Shown here piece by piece: positions 9,977-19,150 of a stretch of DNA of 64,000 nt. Both the position numbers and the translations under genes were made by a program. Source of the DNA: Zoogloeaceae bacterium G21618-S1 (GTDB lineage: Bacteria > Pseudomonadota > Gammaproteobacteria > Burkholderiales > Rhodocyclaceae); the NCBI GenBank assembly GCA_027214125.1, contig JAPWHF010000002.1, positions 124,001-188,000 of the forward strand, given 5' to 3'. Below the pieces are notes generated by a model. That model had not been told where the DNA came from. It searched no databases and saw only the letters and a program-made list of their open reading frames with translations. Positions within the stretch are counted from its first letter, which is position 1, and each line of letters opens with the position of its first letter.

Positions 9977-10330
9977 ATGTCCGACTCAATTACCCTGCTC
10001 CACAATCCGCGCTGCTCCAAGAGCCGCACCGCCCTTAATTTATTGCTGGACGCTGGCGCCGACGTCAATGTGGTGCTCTACCTCGACACACCACCCAGCC
10101 GCGACACCCTGGCGCGCATCGTTACGCAACTGGGTATCACGCCCGACGCCCTGATCCGCCGTAGCGAAGATGTCTTCAAGACCGACTATCAGGGCAAAAC
10201 CCTGAACGCAGACGCATGGCTGGACGCGCTGGCGGCCCACCCGAAACTGATCGAGCGCCCCATCGCCATTCGTGGAGCGCGCGCAGTGATTGGCCGCCCG
10301 CCGGAGAAGGTGCTTGAGCTGCTCGACTGA
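9977..10330 (+). CDS. arsC: Arsenate reductase, glutaredoxin-dependent ArsC family
   Basis: A 117-residue thioredoxin-fold protein. The catalytic Cys13 sits in LLHNPRCSKSRTAL, a conserved TPPSRD segment follows the second strand, and ERPIAIRG carries the C-terminal arginines that bind the oxyanion. This is the ArsC/YffB pattern; reduction of As(V) to As(III) with glutaredoxin is the family activity. I chose the ATG at 9977 because MSDSITLLHNP matches family N-termini. There is no arsR or arsB nearby, but an ArsS-type module lies 26 kb away. Confidence 0.88.
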   Translation: MSDSITLLHNPRCSKSRTALNLLLDAGADVNVVLYLDTPPSRDTLARIVTQLGITPDALIRRSEDVFKTDYQGKTLNADAWLDALAAHPKLIERPIAIRGARAVIGRPPEKVLELLD

Positions 10331-10377
10331 GCAGAGCAGATTCTAACCCGACGAGCGCACCGCAAACGCCGCACTTT

Positions 10378-10407
10378 CTTGATTTTCATAGAGTGATCAA
10401 GGATAAT
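10378..10407 (+). promoter_or_regulatory. rpmE promoter with an inverted repeat across the spacer
   Basis: TTGATT (10379-10384) and GATAAT (10402-10407) are exactly 17 bp apart. CTTGAT (10378-10383) and ATCAAG (10396-10401) are perfect inverted copies that overlap the -35 and touch the -10 box, as an operator would. Confidence 0.75.
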
Positions 10408-10469
10408 GCTCGGCTTTACAGCCTAGGGCGGTCACAATCGCCGCCCGCGAACCAGACGAGACGAACGCC

Positions 10470-10688
10470 ATGAAAGCGGACATCCACCCGAAGTACAAAG
10501 ACATCACCATCAACTGCAGCTGCGGCAACTCCTTCGTGACCCGCTCGACCTCTGACAAAGAAGCCATGACGATCGAAGTGTGTTCCGAGTGCCACCCGTT
10601 CTACACCGGCAAGCAGAAGATCGTCGACACCGCCGGCCGCGTCGAGCGCTTCAACAAGAAGTTTGGCAACGTTCAGCGCCTGGGTTAA
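10470..10688 (+). CDS. rpmE: 50S ribosomal protein L31 (zinc-binding form)
   Basis: A 72-residue protein starting MKADIHPKY with the L31 zinc ligands Cys16, Cys18, Cys38 and Cys41 (CSC and CSEC). It is the C+ type, which holds zinc; the C- paralogue, if any, is not here. L31 bridges the two ribosomal subunits. It is monocistronic, between a good promoter and an intrinsic terminator. Confidence 0.97.
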   Translation: MKADIHPKYKDITINCSCGNSFVTRSTSDKEAMTIEVCSECHPFYTGKQKIVDTAGRVERFNKKFGNVQRLG

Positions 10689-10715
10689 TTTGCCCCTGCG
10701 CGCACTTGCACTATC

Positions 10716-10743
10716 AAAAAAGGCAGCCCCGGCTGCCTTTTTT
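10716..10743 (+). terminator. Intrinsic terminator after rpmE
   Basis: AAAAAAGGCAGC (10716-10727) pairs with GCTGCCTTTTTT (10732-10743) around CCCG, ending in a T-run. It lies 27 bp past the rpmE stop. Confidence 0.92.
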
Positions 10744-10829
10744 GTTTGTCATTCAGGCCGACCGCCGCGCCAGGAGACACGCACTGGCGTAAAATTCGCA
10801 CGCCACTACGGCGCAACCAACCGCCTCGG

Positions 10830-12419
10830 ATGACGACACGCCCTGACCCTTTCGCCCCAACGCTGGCACCGCCGCCGCCTGCGATCCTGATCGGGATTCT
10901 GCTGGCCGTGTACCTGTTGGCGGGCCTCACCGGCCACGCCCCCTGGCGCGGCGACGACGGTCGATTTTTCGGGCCAATTCTCGGCATGGTACGTGACGGA
11001 CACTGGCTCGTTCCGCACTTGGCCGGCGAACCCTTTCTGGATTTCGGTCCGCTCTACTATTGGATTGCGGCATCACTGGCCACCGTGCTCGGCGCGATAC
11101 TACCCCTGCATGACGCCGCCCGCCTGGCCAGTGGCTTGCTCACCGCAATCGCCTTGCTTCTGAGCGCCGACGCCGCGCGCCGCCTGCACGGCGAGCGCAC
11201 TCATGCCCCGGCAATGCTGATGCTGATTGCGAGCCTGGGACTCGTGGTCCACGCCCACGAAACCCAACCCATGCTCGCCGTCATGGCAGCCCAGGCGGTC
11301 ACCTTCTGGGGCATGGCCGTCTCCATGAAACATGCCGGCAAAGGCGCTTTGATTGCCGGCCTGGGCGTTGGCCTGGCTTGCCTGGCCCACGGCTTGAATG
11401 CCTTGTTGATGACCGCACCGCTGCTGCTTTTACTGCCGTCCATGGCTACCCGCCTCATTGGCGCCGTTGCCGCGACCTCTATCGCCGGACTGTGGCTGGC
11501 GCCCCTGGCAGCGTCTGCGCCCGAAGCGCTCGCCAAATGGTGGGCCATCAGCCTGGCTTCCTCCATGCCGCATGCGGGTAAACTCAGCGACACGGCCGAG
11601 CTCTTCGGCCTGCTCGGCTGGTTCACCTGGCCAATGTGGCCGATTGCCGGCTGGGCATTATGGCGCGAGCGTCGGCATCTGGGCAGCCGCGCATGGCAGA
11701 TCATCTGCACCGGCGCCGTGCTTGCGCTGTTGCTCACCAGCCTGACCGGCACGTTACGCCCCGCCAGTTTCCTGCCCCTGCTGCTGCCGGTTGCGCTGGT
11801 CGCCTCCGCTGGGGTGACTACCTTGCGCCGCGGTGCAGCCAATGCGTTTGACTGGTTTGGCGGCATGACCTTTGCTGCCTTCGCGCTCTTGCTCTGGATC
11901 GCCTGGAGTGCCATGGCCTTTCAGTGGCCACCCGGGCTCGGTCGGCATTTTGCCAAAGTGACTCCCGCCTTTGCGCTCGACAGCCTGCTATGGCCGGCGG
12001 TGCTTGGCATTGCACTTTGCGCCATCTGGACCTGGCTGGTGTCCACGGCGAAGCGCAGCCCGTATCGCGGCGCCCAGAACTCCGCGCTTGGCATGACCAT
12101 GTTGTGGTGTCTGGCGGTGATTCTGCTGCAGCCCTGGTTTGACTACAGCAAGAGCCACGATCCGGCCGTGATGTCCTTGCGAGCAGCGCTCAAGGATCAA
12201 CCCGCGGGCTGCCTCTCCGGCCTCGGCCTGTCGCAGAGCCAGCTGGTCAGCCTGGACTATCGCGCCGGCATCCGTCCCCACGCGATTGCAGACAAAACCT
12301 GCCCGCTGCTGCTCATTGCCGGCACCGAAGTACGCGACATGGGCAAGCCGCTATGGCGCTACGAGCGCGGCGGCGGCAGTCGCAAGGAAGTCCTCAGTCT
12401 GTACGCGCGAGGCGAGTAG
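10830..12419 (+). CDS. GT-C fold membrane glycosyltransferase, ArnT-like
   Basis: A 529-residue polytopic protein with about eleven or twelve predicted membrane helices. The first periplasmic loop has the acidic pair in WRGDDGRFFGPILGM, matching the DE/DD motif of ArnT/PMT-type (GT83/GT39) enzymes, followed by FLDFGPLYYWIA. Such enzymes move a sugar from an undecaprenyl carrier to lipid A or protein at the periplasmic face. The ATG at 10830 puts MTTRPDPFAP directly before TM1. The C-terminal soluble part is short. The acceptor and sugar cannot be told from sequence. Confidence 0.8.
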   Translation: MTTRPDPFAPTLAPPPPAILIGILLAVYLLAGLTGHAPWRGDDGRFFGPILGMVRDGHWLVPHLAGEPFLDFGPLYYWIAASLATVLGAILPLHDAARLASGLLTAIALLLSADAARRLHGERTHAPAMLMLIASLGLVVHAHETQPMLAVMAAQAVTFWGMAVSMKHAGKGALIAGLGVGLACLAHGLNALLMTAPLLLLLPSMATRLIGAVAATSIAGLWLAPLAASAPEALAKWWAISLASSMPHAGKLSDTAELFGLLGWFTWPMWPIAGWALWRERRHLGSRAWQIICTGAVLALLLTSLTGTLRPASFLPLLLPVALVASAGVTTLRRGAANAFDWFGGMTFAAFALLLWIAWSAMAFQWPPGLGRHFAKVTPAFALDSLLWPAVLGIALCAIWTWLVSTAKRSPYRGAQNSALGMTMLWCLAVILLQPWFDYSKSHDPAVMSLRAALKDQPAGCLSGLGLSQSQLVSLDYRAGIRPHAIADKTCPLLLIAGTEVRDMGKPLWRYERGGGSRKEVLSLYARGE

Positions 12420-12461
12420 AGCGGGAACCGCTTCGCGCGGCCCCGACTCAGCCCGACAAAC

Positions 12462-13013
12462 TCATTCCGGCAAGCGCAGGAAATTCGCCCGGTAGTGCTT
12501 CAGTTCTTCAATGGATTCATAGATATCGGCAAGCGCCTCATGCTTGCCTTTCTTCTGCACGCCTTTGTGCACCTCGGGGTGCCAGCGCTTGGCCAGCTCC
12601 TTGAGCGTTGATACATCGAGGTTCCGATAATGGAACCACGCCTCAAGCTTGGGCATATGCCGTGCCAGAAACCGGCGATCCTGGCAGATCGAATTGCCCG
12701 CCATCGGCGACGCGCGCTCCGGCACATGCTCGGCCAGAAAGGCCAGCATCTGCGCTTCGACCGCCGCTTCGTCCAGCGATGAGGCTCGCACCCGCGCCGT
12801 CAGACCGGATTGACCATGCGTGCGGGTGTTCCATTCATCCATACCGTTCAGTACGTCATCAGATTGATGGACGGCCAGCACCGGCGCCTCGGCCACCGTT
12901 TCGAGCTGGCTGTTGGTGACCACAATCGCCACCTCGATAATGCGATCCGTATCGGGTTCGAGTCCGGTCATCTCCATGTCGATCCAGATCAGGTAGGTAG
13001 AATCCTGTGCCAT
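12462..13013 (-). CDS. orn: Oligoribonuclease
   Basis: A 183-residue DEDDh 3'-5' exoribonuclease that finishes degradation of short RNAs and pGpG. The exonuclease motifs are [12 protein letters not shown] (Exo I), [10 protein letters not shown] (Exo II) and [10 protein letters not shown] with the catalytic His (Exo III). Length and the end LPE fit the family. It diverges from the M48 peptidase gene across 93 bp, an arrangement common in Betaproteobacteria. pGpG removal ties it to the c-di-GMP proteins in this window. Confidence 0.97.
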   Translation of the reverse strand: MAQDSTYLIWIDMEMTGLEPDTDRIIEVAIVVTNSQLETVAEAPVLAVHQSDDVLNGMDEWNTRTHGQSGLTARVRASSLDEAAVEAQMLAFLAEHVPERASPMAGNSICQDRRFLARHMPKLEAWFHYRNLDVSTLKELAKRWHPEVHKGVQKKGKHEALADIYESIEELKHYRANFLRLPE

Positions 13014-13106
13014 AATTTTGCCAAAAGCCGTTGATAATCGCGCATTGTGTCATAGTTCGTGCGCCTTTCGGCCCGCCCGCAGCCCTCTCCCATTTCCAGA
13101 CAGCGC

Positions 13107-14360
13107 ATGACCGACACCCTGTTTTCCAGCCTGTTTCTTGCCGTCCTTGTGGCCACCGCCGCATTCAAACTCTGGCTCGGCTATCGCCACCAAAAACACG
13201 TCGCCGAACACCGCAACGAGGTGCCGCGTGAATTCGCCCAGCAAATCTCGCTTGGCGCACATCACAAGGCGGCCGACTACACCCTTGCCCGCCTCGGGCT
13301 CGGCCGCGTTGATCTGCTGATCAACGCGGCCTGGGTGCTTATTCTGACGCTCGGCGGTGGCCTGCAATGGTTGCACACGACCTGGGCCGGCGTGTTCGCC
13401 GAGGGATCGCTCCTCCATGGCACGGCATTCCTCGCGTCGATCGGTGTGCTTGGCGCGCTCATCGACCTGCCCCTGACGCTGTATCGCACCTTCGTCACCG
13501 AAGCACGCTTCGGCTTCAACAAGATGACACCGGGACTTTTCCTGGCCGACACGGCCAAAAACACGGCCCTGGCCGCGCTGATCGGGCTGCCTGTTGTCGC
13601 CGCCGTGCTGTGGTTGATGAATGCCATGGGCGCACACTGGTGGTGGGCCGTATGGCTGTTCTGGCTGGGCTTCAACCTGCTGGTGCTGCTCATCTGGCCG
13701 ACCTTTATCGCGCCCTTGTTCAACCGCTTCACGCCCCTCGAAGACGAGCGGATGCGCGGTCGCATCGACGCGCTGCTGGCCCGCTGCGGCTTTCGCAGCA
13801 ACGGCTTGTTCGTGATGGACGGCTCGCGTCGCTCCGCCCACGGCAACGCCTATTTCACCGGCTTCGGCCAGAGCAAACGGATCGTGTTCTTCGACACCTT
13901 GCTCAACACCCTTGAGCCCATTGAGGTCGAAGCCGTGCTGGCCCACGAGTTGGGGCACTTCAAGCATCGCCATGTCACCAAACGCCTGGTGCTGATGTCC
14001 GCCATGATGCTGGGCCTGCTGTGGCTGCTCTCCGTGCTGATGGCAACCCCATGGTTCTTTGCTGGCCTGGGCGTGACAGCGCAAAGCACCGCCATGGCAC
14101 TGGCGCTATTCATGATCGCCCTGCCCGTCTTCAGCTTTCCCTTCTCGCCCTTGATGAGTGCCTGGTCGCGCAAACACGAGTTTGAAGCCGACCGCTACGC
14201 CACCCAGCAATCGAGTGGCGAGGCACTGGTCAGCGCGCTGGTCAAACTCTATCGCGACAACGCCAGCACGCTGACGCCCGACCCGCTGTATTCGCGCATT
14301 TACGACTCACACCCCCCCGCCAGCATCCGGATCGCCCACCTTCAGGGAAAAACGCTTTGA
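13107..14360 (+). CDS. M48 family metallopeptidase (Ste24/CAAX prenyl protease 1-like)
   Basis: A 417-residue integral membrane zinc peptidase. The catalytic motif is LAHELGHFKHRH (HExxH), with a downstream third ligand in HEFEADRYA. Several membrane helices lie at about 5-25, 65-85, 105-125, 150-175 and 180-200, and two more follow the active site, as in Ste24. The ATG at 13107 (MTDTLFSSLFL) starts right at the first helix. In bacteria the substrates are probably membrane or lipoprotein quality-control targets. rsgA follows after 10 bp. Confidence 0.93.
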   Translation: MTDTLFSSLFLAVLVATAAFKLWLGYRHQKHVAEHRNEVPREFAQQISLGAHHKAADYTLARLGLGRVDLLINAAWVLILTLGGGLQWLHTTWAGVFAEGSLLHGTAFLASIGVLGALIDLPLTLYRTFVTEARFGFNKMTPGLFLADTAKNTALAALIGLPVVAAVLWLMNAMGAHWWWAVWLFWLGFNLLVLLIWPTFIAPLFNRFTPLEDERMRGRIDALLARCGFRSNGLFVMDGSRRSAHGNAYFTGFGQSKRIVFFDTLLNTLEPIEVEAVLAHELGHFKHRHVTKRLVLMSAMMLGLLWLLSVLMATPWFFAGLGVTAQSTAMALALFMIALPVFSFPFSPLMSAWSRKHEFEADRYATQQSSGEALVSALVKLYRDNASTLTPDPLYSRIYDSHPPASIRIAHLQGKTL

Positions 14361-14370
14361 GAAACACCCG

Positions 14371-15261
14371 ATGAACCAGGGCACCATCGTCGCCTCCTTC
14401 GGCCGTCAGTTTGAAGTCATCGACGCAGACAACGAGCGCTGGCTATGCGTCACCCGGGGCAAGCGAATCGATTTCGCCTGCGGCGACAAGGTCGAGTTCA
14501 AAACCACCAGCGCCGGCCATGGCGTCATCCAGAAAAACGAAGCGCGCCAGAGCCTGCTTCACCGCTCCGATGCCTTTCGCCAAAAACTCCTGGCCGCCAA
14601 CGTCAGTCAGATTCTGATCGTCGTCGCCACCGAGCCCAGCTTCAGCGATGAACTCATTTCCCGCTGCCTGTGCGCGGCGGAGCACCAGAATTTGAAGGCG
14701 CGAATCGTCCTGAACAAGGCCGACGTTACTGCGGGCCTGGACGACGCACGCCGCCGCCTGGCCATGTTCACCGCCCTCGGCTACACACTGATCGAACTGT
14801 CAGCCATGCAGGACGTCAGCGCGCTGGCGGTGGTCCTGAGCGGCGAGACCAGCGTGCTGGTCGGGCAGTCCGGCATGGGCAAGTCCACGCTCACCAACGC
14901 ACTCATCCCCGACGCCAACGCCGCGACACGCGAAATTTCCGCAGCACTGGATACCGGCAAGCACACCACCACAACCACCCGGCTCTATGCCCTGCCCGGC
15001 GGCGGCGCGCTCATCGACAGCCCCGGCTTGCAGGCATTCGGTCTGGCTCACCTGACCGAGGACGATCTGCTCGCTGGCTTCTGTGAGTTCGCCCCCTTTC
15101 TCGGCAAGTGCCGCTTCCGCAATTGCAAACACGATGCCGAGCCGGGCTGCGCACTGCTCACCGCGGTCGAAGAAGGGGTCATCTCGGCGCGTCGTTTCTC
15201 GCACTACCGGCTGCTTCACAACGAGATTCACCACGCAAAACGGCTTTCGCAAGGCTGGTAG
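14371..15261 (+). CDS. rsgA: Ribosome small-subunit-dependent GTPase A
   Basis: A 296-residue circularly permuted GTPase that checks 30S maturation. An OB-fold is N-terminal (1-65). The G motifs come in permuted order: NKAD (G4, about 115), then GQSGMGKST (G1, about 168) and DSPG (G3, about 216). A C-terminal zinc knuckle carries CRFRNCKHDAEPGC. It is co-directional with the M48 gene and ends at a bidirectional terminator. Confidence 0.97.
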   Translation: MNQGTIVASFGRQFEVIDADNERWLCVTRGKRIDFACGDKVEFKTTSAGHGVIQKNEARQSLLHRSDAFRQKLLAANVSQILIVVATEPSFSDELISRCLCAAEHQNLKARIVLNKADVTAGLDDARRRLAMFTALGYTLIELSAMQDVSALAVVLSGETSVLVGQSGMGKSTLTNALIPDANAATREISAALDTGKHTTTTTRLYALPGGGALIDSPGLQAFGLAHLTEDDLLAGFCEFAPFLGKCRFRNCKHDAEPGCALLTAVEEGVISARRFSHYRLLHNEIHHAKRLSQGW

Positions 15262-15286
15262 TTGAAGCCCTGCGCGATCAAGGCGT

Positions 15287-15313
15287 AAAAAACCCCGCCG
15301 GAGCGGGGTTTTT
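15287..15313. terminator. Bidirectional terminator between rsgA and the thiolase gene
   Basis: AAAAAACCCCGC (15287-15298) pairs with GCGGGGTTTTT (15303-15313) around CGGA. It serves convergent genes on both strands. Confidence 0.92.
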
Positions 15314-15331
15314 CTTGATGCCTGAAACTGA

Positions 15332-16516
15332 TTACATGCGCTCGAAAATAGCGGCAATACCCTGGCCGCCACCGATACACATGGTCACCAGCGCATAGCG
15401 GCCGCCGGTGCGCTGCAATTCATAAACCGCTTTGGTCGCAATGAAGGCGCCCGAACAACCGACCGGGTGGCCCAGTGCAATGGCACCACCGTTGGGATTG
15501 GTCTTGGCCGGATCGAGACCGAGCACTTTGGTGACGGTCAGTGCCTGAGCGGCAAAGGCTTCGTTCGACTCGATCACGTCCATCTGATCCAGCGTCAGAC
15601 CACCCTTCTTGAGCGCCAGACGAGTTGCCGGGATCGGACCCTCACCCATGATCTCGTTCGGCACACCAGCGATCGCGTACGACACCAGACGCGCGATCGG
15701 CTTGTGGCCGGCCTTGGCAGCTACTTCGCTATCAGCGAGCACAAAGAAGGCGGCGCCGTCGTTGATACCCGACGCGTTACCTGCCGTCACCGTGCCGTCT
15801 TTCTTGAACGCCGGCTTCATCTTGGCCAGCGATTCCATGGTGGTGCCCGGCTTGAGGTGCTCATCTGCTGCAAACACAACTTCGCCCTTACGCGTTTGCT
15901 TGACGATCGGGACGATCTGGGACTCGAAATAGCCTGCCTCTTGCGCCGCGGCTGCACGACGCTGCGACTCGACCGCGAAAGCATCCTGCTCTTCACGGCT
16001 GAAGCCATGCTTGGCCGCGAGGTTTTCAGCCGTGATACCCATGTGACCCACACCGAATGGATCGGTCAGCACGGCAACCATGCTGTCGAAAGCCTTGGTG
16101 TCACCCATGCGGGCGCCGGAACGCAGCGCGGGGAGCATGTAGGCGCCCTTTGACATCACCTCAACGCCACCACCAATACCGTAGTCGGCATCGCCCAGAA
16201 GGATGTTCTGAGCGGTGGTCACGATGCCTTGCAAACCCGAGGAGCACAGACGGCTGACCTGCATGGCCACCGACTCCATCGGCAGACCTGCCTGGATGGA
16301 CGCAACACGCGAAACGTAGGCGTAACGCGCGTCGGTCGGAATGCAGTTACCGACGGTCACGTAATTGATCAGTTGAGGGTCGACACCGGAACGGGCGACC
16401 GACTCCTTCATGACGATTCCGGCCAGTTCGGATGCTTCGAAATCGGCCAGGCTGCCACCGAACGCGCCGATCGGCGAACGCACGGCACTCAAAACCACTA
16501 CTTCACGATTAGCCAT
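15332..16516 (-). CDS. Acetyl-CoA C-acyltransferase (thiolase)
   Basis: A 394-residue thiolase. The nucleophile Cys91 is in SRLCSSG, His350 in GGAIALGHPVGCSG and the second Cys380 in MCIGGGQG. Biosynthetic (PhaA/BktB) and degradative thiolases share these; length and the start REVVVLSAVRSPIG fit the PhaA/BktB group, so it may supply acetoacetyl- or 3-ketoacyl-CoA for polyhydroxyalkanoate. No phaB or phaC is adjacent. It lies 21 bp downstream of the CobD/AmpE-like gene and is probably read with it. Confidence 0.92.
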   Translation of the reverse strand: MANREVVVLSAVRSPIGAFGGSLADFEASELAGIVMKESVARSGVDPQLINYVTVGNCIPTDARYAYVSRVASIQAGLPMESVAMQVSRLCSSGLQGIVTTAQNILLGDADYGIGGGVEVMSKGAYMLPALRSGARMGDTKAFDSMVAVLTDPFGVGHMGITAENLAAKHGFSREEQDAFAVESQRRAAAAQEAGYFESQIVPIVKQTRKGEVVFAADEHLKPGTTMESLAKMKPAFKKDGTVTAGNASGINDGAAFFVLADSEVAAKAGHKPIARLVSYAIAGVPNEIMGEGPIPATRLALKKGGLTLDQMDVIESNEAFAAQALTVTKVLGLDPAKTNPNGGAIALGHPVGCSGAFIATKAVYELQRTGGRYALVTMCIGGGQGIAAIFERM

Positions 16517-16537
16517 CTACACTCCCTCCAGGAAAAC

Positions 16538-17467
16538 TCAAGGTGCCACCCATACCACCAGACTACCCAAGGTCAGCATGAGCAAACACATGAGCAAGGC
16601 ACGCCATAGTAATCCGATCGCACCCTGCATGGATTCAACGCGGACATCGTCACCAGCGCCCAGTTCCGGACGCTCAAGCAAAGAGCCCGATTGACGGATT
16701 GGCAAGCCCAGTTTTAAACCAAGCGCACCGCCTCCGCTGGCCAATACTATACCCGAACTCGGATCAGCCCATTGGGCCGCCTGGGTGCGCCAACAGAGGA
16801 TTGCGTCTTCGAAGTTTCCGACGATCGCAAACGAGATGCCGGTCAGGCGCGCCGGCACCCAATCCAGCACACTGAACGCCCGACGTGCAAACCGATCAAG
16901 GGCGCTCGGCTCGCTGCCGCCGCTCGCCTTGCGCCAACGCCGCACCAGGAAATCCGACAGGCGATAAGCCACCGCGCCCACGGGCCCCGGCAACACCACA
17001 AACCAGAACATCACCCCAAACACGTTCCGGTGCGCAGCAAGCAGCGCTTCTTCGATGGCAAGACGCGCCACTTCGGTGTCGGTCGCGTCCGAATACGACT
17101 CACCCCGCCACTGCCCCAAAAGCTGCCGGGCACGCGACAACTCGCCCATGCCAAGCGCCAGATGAATGTCGGTGAAGTAGTGACTTTCGTGCCGAAAACC
17201 CAAGGTCAAATACAGCACGAGCAGATTGAAACCGAAGGCCAGCACCGGCTGCACGGACCACAATAGCCAATACAGCGCCAGCGTTGCAAGGCTGCTCGCG
17301 CCAACAAAAGCAAGCCAGACAAACACCGCACTGCCACTTCTTCCGGCATAAAACCGGCGCGCACAGGCGTCCGCCAGCCGGTTCAGGGGCGCATGAACCC
17401 AACGCTCGACCAACAGGGGGCGTACTTGTTCGACCAACAAGGCCAATACGATTGCAAGGAGTTTCAT
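16538..17467 (-). CDS. CobD/CbiB-AmpE family membrane protein
   Basis: A 309-residue inner-membrane protein. It begins MKLLAIVLALLVEQVRPL, the usual start of AmpE/CobD-like proteins, with membrane helices at about 3-18, 45-90, 145-170 and at the C-terminus (285-308). The FRHESHYFTDIHLALG segment and AHRNVFGVMFWFVVLPG are shared with CobD/CbiB. No other cobalamin genes are nearby, so a sensory or envelope role as for AmpE is as likely as cobinamide synthesis. Confidence 0.85.
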   Translation of the reverse strand: MKLLAIVLALLVEQVRPLLVERWVHAPLNRLADACARRFYAGRSGSAVFVWLAFVGASSLATLALYWLLWSVQPVLAFGFNLLVLYLTLGFRHESHYFTDIHLALGMGELSRARQLLGQWRGESYSDATDTEVARLAIEEALLAAHRNVFGVMFWFVVLPGPVGAVAYRLSDFLVRRWRKASGGSEPSALDRFARRAFSVLDWVPARLTGISFAIVGNFEDAILCWRTQAAQWADPSSGIVLASGGGALGLKLGLPIRQSGSLLERPELGAGDDVRVESMQGAIGLLWRALLMCLLMLTLGSLVVWVAP

Positions 17468-17580
17468 TCAGGCCAACGATGCGGTGTCTGGACAGACGGG
17501 AATCGCTGAAGAACATACCACAATTGCCCGCCGCTCAAAGCGCTGAGCACGCCACCTCGGCACCCATTTTTTCGACCGAC

Positions 17581-18198
17581 TTACTCAGGCTCGCCGAGAA
17601 AACGCGAGAGCATTACCAGCATGCCCGCGGTCGCCCCCCAGATATGGTGATGACGCCACGGCATGGCGTAGTAGGTCCGTGCCCGTCCGTCGATCAGGAG
17701 CTGCTCCTGACGACGATTGACCGGATCGATCAAAAAGCTCAGCGGCACCTCGAAAATCTCGGCAACCTCGAACGTGTCGGGCGTCAGATCAAAGGGCGGC
17801 TGGATCAACCCCACCACCGGCGTCACGCAAAACCCCGTACCGGTGTGGTATTCGGAGAGTGCGCCCAACAGCTCGACGCGCTCGGGATGCAAACCGATTT
17901 CCTCATGCGTTTCGCGCAGCGCCGTCATTTCCGCATCCCTGTCGCCGGCCTCGACTCGCCCGCCCGGAAAGCTCACCTGGCCGGGGTGATGATGCAGGTG
18001 GTCCGTCCGGCGCGTGAGCAAAACGGTCAGCCCGTCATCGCGATCGATAAGTGGCACCAGCACGGCCGCGGGTCGCAAACGATCGGGCGCCGCATCGTCG
18101 CGCATCACCGCAGGTGGCGACGACTGAGAAAACCGCTCACGCAAGACGGCTGCGGTCAGCAGGCGGTCGGAAAGTGCGTCGGGCCGGGACACGATCAA
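17581..18198 (-). CDS. NUDIX hydrolase, CoA pyrophosphatase (NudL/YeaB) type
   Basis: A 205-residue NUDIX protein. The NUDIX box runs from GGRVEAGD to RETHEEIGL (about 84-106), and the upstream HHHPGQVSFPGG is the UPF0035/NudL signature for CoA pyrophosphatases. It would hydrolyse CoA or oxidised CoA to phosphopantetheine and 3',5'-ADP. The start overlaps the stop of the aspartic protease gene by 4 bp, so the two are coupled. Confidence 0.92.
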   Translation of the reverse strand: MIVSRPDALSDRLLTAAVLRERFSQSSPPAVMRDDAAPDRLRPAAVLVPLIDRDDGLTVLLTRRTDHLHHHPGQVSFPGGRVEAGDRDAEMTALRETHEEIGLHPERVELLGALSEYHTGTGFCVTPVVGLIQPPFDLTPDTFEVAEIFEVPLSFLIDPVNRRQEQLLIDGRARTYYAMPWRHHHIWGATAGMLVMLSRFLGEPE

Positions 18199-18842
18199 TA
18201 CCGTTTTCGGAGCGTCAAGGTATCGCCCGAGCGCTGCATTTCCATGCGATTGAGCACGCTCATGCCCAGCAAGGCGACCGGCAGTTCCGAATCATGAATC
18301 GCGGCATCCACCTGATGCAGGGTCACTCCCGCCAGATTGACTTCGGCAAGCTTGACGACCCAGGTCCGCACCATGCCATTGGCGGTATGGGAAACGCTTG
18401 GACGACCATGTTTGAGATAATCGATACGCGCGCGCTCGGCATCGGCTCGCCCGAGCGCCACCATGCTCGCACCGGTATCCACCAGAAAGCGCATGGGCGC
18501 ACCATTGATACTGCCTGTGGCGAGGAAGTGCCCCCGTGAATCTGCAGTGAGGTTGACCGTCGGCGCCTCAGTCGATGCCGCCGATTTCACCACGCGCTGA
18601 CCAAGGCGGAGCGTCTCGCGTGCGCCATTGATCTCGACGACCACCTGATCGCCCTGCACCGACACCACTTTCACGCCGTTTTTTGTGCTACGCCCAACCG
18701 CCAGGGTGGCTGGGCGGCCACCATCGATGACCAACACCGCCTTACCGGGAAACAGGCCCACTACGGCGATATCTGTCGCCTGTGCGGCGCCAGCCAGCAG
18801 TGCCGTGGCGTAAAGCAAAACCCACCGGGCCTGTTGCAACAT
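18195..18842 (-). CDS. Retropepsin-like aspartic protease (clan AA), secreted or anchored
   Basis: A 215-residue protein with an N-terminal signal peptide ending near AAQA (about 19-22). A small beta-rich segment is followed by a single retropepsin half: active-site FLVDTGAS at about 126-133, and VALLGMSVLNRM near the C-terminus. It matches the TIGR02281 clan AA family, which would act as a dimer in the periplasm. Substrates are unknown. It is the first gene of a two-gene unit with the NUDIX hydrolase. Confidence 0.9.
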   Translation of the reverse strand: MLQQARWVLLYATALLAGAAQATDIAVVGLFPGKAVLVIDGGRPATLAVGRSTKNGVKVVSVQGDQVVVEINGARETLRLGQRVVKSAASTEAPTVNLTADSRGHFLATGSINGAPMRFLVDTGASMVALGRADAERARIDYLKHGRPSVSHTANGMVRTWVVKLAEVNLAGVTLHQVDAAIHDSELPVALLGMSVLNRMEMQRSGDTLTLRKRY

Positions 18843-18893
18843 CGTCCTCTCCCGACCATATCAGTCTTCATCATAACGCTTGGCCGCCATTCA

Positions 18894-18933
18894 GAAAACG
18901 AAGCGGCCGGTTCCCCTGAAGGTACCCGGCCGC
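18894..18933 (-). terminator. Terminator after the yjfB-like gene
   Basis: On the minus strand GCGGCCGG (18933-18926) pairs with CCGGCCGC (18910-18903) and is followed by TTCGTTTTC. It closes the leftward run that starts at argD. Confidence 0.7.
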
Positions 18934-18957
18934 ACGTTGAAAGCCCAGTCGATCGAT

Positions 18958-19146
18958 TTAGACGAATATGTCGATCTTTCCACCCACAATCGCGTTCGGA
19001 TCGGGCGCAGCCGCCGGTTGCGGCAAAGCCTCAATCAACTGCGCCGCATTGCTGGCCGCAATATCCTGCGCCTTGCGCTGCATCAGCAGCGCCGCCTGGC
19101 TTTGAAGATCGGTCAGCGAGTTTGCCGATACCGCTGAAACATCCAT
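18958..19146 (-). CDS. YjfB-like putative motility protein
   Basis: A 62-residue protein starting MDVSAVSA, with the amphipathic centre QAALLMQRKAQDIAASNAAQ and a conserved LIEALPQPA stretch, ending KIDIFV. This pattern matches the Pfam putative motility protein YjfB. Such proteins often lie near flagellar or c-di-GMP genes and have no known mechanism. The frame is open upstream, but the ATG at 19146 gives the family N-terminus. It begins 4 bp after the yajQ stop. Confidence 0.8.
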   Translation of the reverse strand: MDVSAVSANSLTDLQSQAALLMQRKAQDIAASNAAQLIEALPQPAAAPDPNAIVGGKIDIFV

Positions 19147-19150
19147 GCGT

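Noticed and set aside
10716-10743. Riboswitch or attenuator after rpmE
   Set aside because: The hairpin is a plain terminator directly after the stop codon, and the next gene starts 87 bp later.
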